A stretch of 64,000 nt of DNA, from assembly GCA_002356455.1 (NCBI GenBank), contig AP017968.1, positions 3,534,001 through 3,598,000 of the forward strand, in the 5' to 3' direction. The DNA comes from Fusobacterium varium. GTDB taxonomy: Bacteria; Fusobacteriota; Fusobacteriia; Fusobacteriales; Fusobacteriaceae. Positions 63,378-64,000 of this stretch are shown one piece after another (the first letter of the stretch is position 1; every line of letters begins with the position of its first letter). The notes under the pieces are model-generated. The model did no database searches. It was not told where the DNA came from and saw only the letters and a program-made list of their open reading frames with translations. Made by a program: the position numbers and the translations under genes.

Positions 63378-63830
63378 CTATTTTTGTTCCTGCCAGTTTG
63401 CTGGATAAACTACATATAAAAACTTTGCATATTCAGGAGCACTAAACTGTATTTTTGAATTTTTAGGTATTAGTATCACATCACCCTTTTCTCCTGATAT
63501 TGTTCTTCCATCTATTATTACATCCAGTTTTCCTTCTATTATATAGTCTATTTCATCATATGTAAGAGTCCAGTCAAATGTAGTTTTTACCATTTCCATT
63601 AGTCCAGCACCTATTCTTGGTCCTTCCTCTAAAGTAAACAAATCCGTAGTATACACTTCATCCTTTGGATTTCCTGTATCCATCCTGTCTCTTTTAAGCA
63701 TTTTATTTAATTTAACTACACCTATTCCGCTTTTATCCATAAATTTATATTCTGGAGTATTCTTATTCCCCATCTCAGTTTCTATGACTTTTTTTATTAG
63801 TTCTTCTAATAAAGTTTGATTTATTTCCAT
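63378..63830 (-). CDS. eutQ: Ethanolamine utilisation protein EutQ
   Basis: A 150-residue protein with an amphipathic N-terminal helix (NQTLLEELIKKVIETEM), which looks like a microcompartment-targeting peptide, and a C-terminal cupin domain with WTLTYDEIDYIIEGKLDVIIDG (in pieces) and DVILIPKNSKIQFSAPE. EutQ is an acetate kinase-like or structural factor of ethanolamine bodies. It lies 17 bp after eutH. Confidence 0.9.
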   Translation of the reverse strand: MEINQTLLEELIKKVIETEMGNKNTPEYKFMDKSGIGVVKLNKMLKRDRMDTGNPKDEVYTTDLFTLEEGPRIGAGLMEMVKTTFDWTLTYDEIDYIIEGKLDVIIDGRTISGEKGDVILIPKNSKIQFSAPEYAKFLYVVYPANWQEQK

Positions 63831-63847
63831 ATTTTCACCTGCTTATC

Positions 63848-64000
63848 TTATTTTTTCCCTTCAGAAACTTTTCCAAACATTATCATTGCCAATATCACAG
63901 CAGATATACCTCCAACAAGTTTTCCCACTACCATTGGAAATATCATTGTTTTATCTACACCAGCTATAAATCCTAAATGATCTCCAAATACAAATGCTCC
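63848..64000 (-). CDS. eutH: C-terminal end of ethanolamine permease EutH (partial)
   Basis: The last 50 codons of a frame that enters from the right edge, ending at TAA 63848-63850. The visible residues (AFVFGDHLGFIAGVDK, FPMVVGKLVGGISAVI) are the EutH C-terminus, an inner-membrane ethanolamine transporter. The rest of a eut operon is expected beyond the window. Confidence 0.82.
   Translation of the reverse strand, partial: GAFVFGDHLGFIAGVDKTMIFPMVVGKLVGGISAVILAMIMFGKVSEGKK

Overview
This AT-rich window (roughly a quarter to 30% G+C by eye) carries Gram-negative features (three TonB-dependent outer-membrane receptors, sialylated surface glycan genes) on a low-GC, clostridia-like gene background, together with ethanolamine microcompartment genes. 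That mix points to a Fusobacterium, most likely of the F. varium/ulcerans/mortiferum type. The species is inferred from gene content and was not tested by a search.

Layout. 1-5790 (+): the end of a sialylation locus with a glycosyltransferase tail, flippase, neuD, neuB, a neuA-esterase fusion and neuC. 5790-6500: two decayed HU-type genes. 6502-10654 (-): housekeeping genes (MATE exporter, PgeF, DAHP synthase, Smr protein, acetyltransferase). 10815-16570 (-): oppA-BCDF peptide transporter with a consensus promoter and an internal terminator after oppA. 16894-60203: a corrinoid/tetrapyrrole island of about 43 kb. 60341-64000 (-): flavodoxin, secreted HAD phosphatase and the end of an ethanolamine-utilisation cluster (eutG-like, eutQ, eutH).

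The island is the main interest. Five cobalamin riboswitches lie on the minus strand, each with a TTGACA-17 bp promoter, and the four intact leaders with clear outputs each have an intrinsic terminator. RS1 (31950-32096) heads btuB-btuF-btuC-btuD-cbiZ-cobN-radical SAM/SPASM-bchI-bchD-TIM barrel-NifX-like protein. RS2 (42099-42245) heads btuB-btuF-cobN. RS3 (45370-45515) heads btuF-btuC-btuD. RS4 (53219-53364) points at a nitrogenase-like operon (nifH-like, binding protein, nifD-like, nifK-like, TonB receptor), but an IS91-like element with one nonsense codon now sits between them. RS5 (60059-60203) heads a five-gene Opp/Nik-type importer. A separate plus-strand binding-protein/permease/ATPase set (32488-35199) has no riboswitch.

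Working model (inference). When cobalamin is scarce the cell derepresses several outer- and inner-membrane routes for corrinoids or cobalt, plus an internal processing set: an amidohydrolase that strips the lower-ligand side chain, a complete CobN/ChlI/ChlD-type chelatase, a second CobN without its own motor subunits, a radical SAM enzyme, and a NifH/NifD/NifK-like reductase whose cysteine pattern (three in one subunit, none at matching positions in the other) resembles dark protochlorophyllide reductase. Riboswitch control, chelatase and nitrogenase-like reductase together suggest an undescribed corrinoid or metallo-tetrapyrrole remodelling or salvage pathway. The adjacent ethanolamine genes, whose lyase needs adenosylcobalamin, give a physiological reason for the demand. 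A 1.3 kb gene-poor stretch (53400-54700) holds a 45-residue membrane peptide gene and a candidate small RNA with matching promoters.
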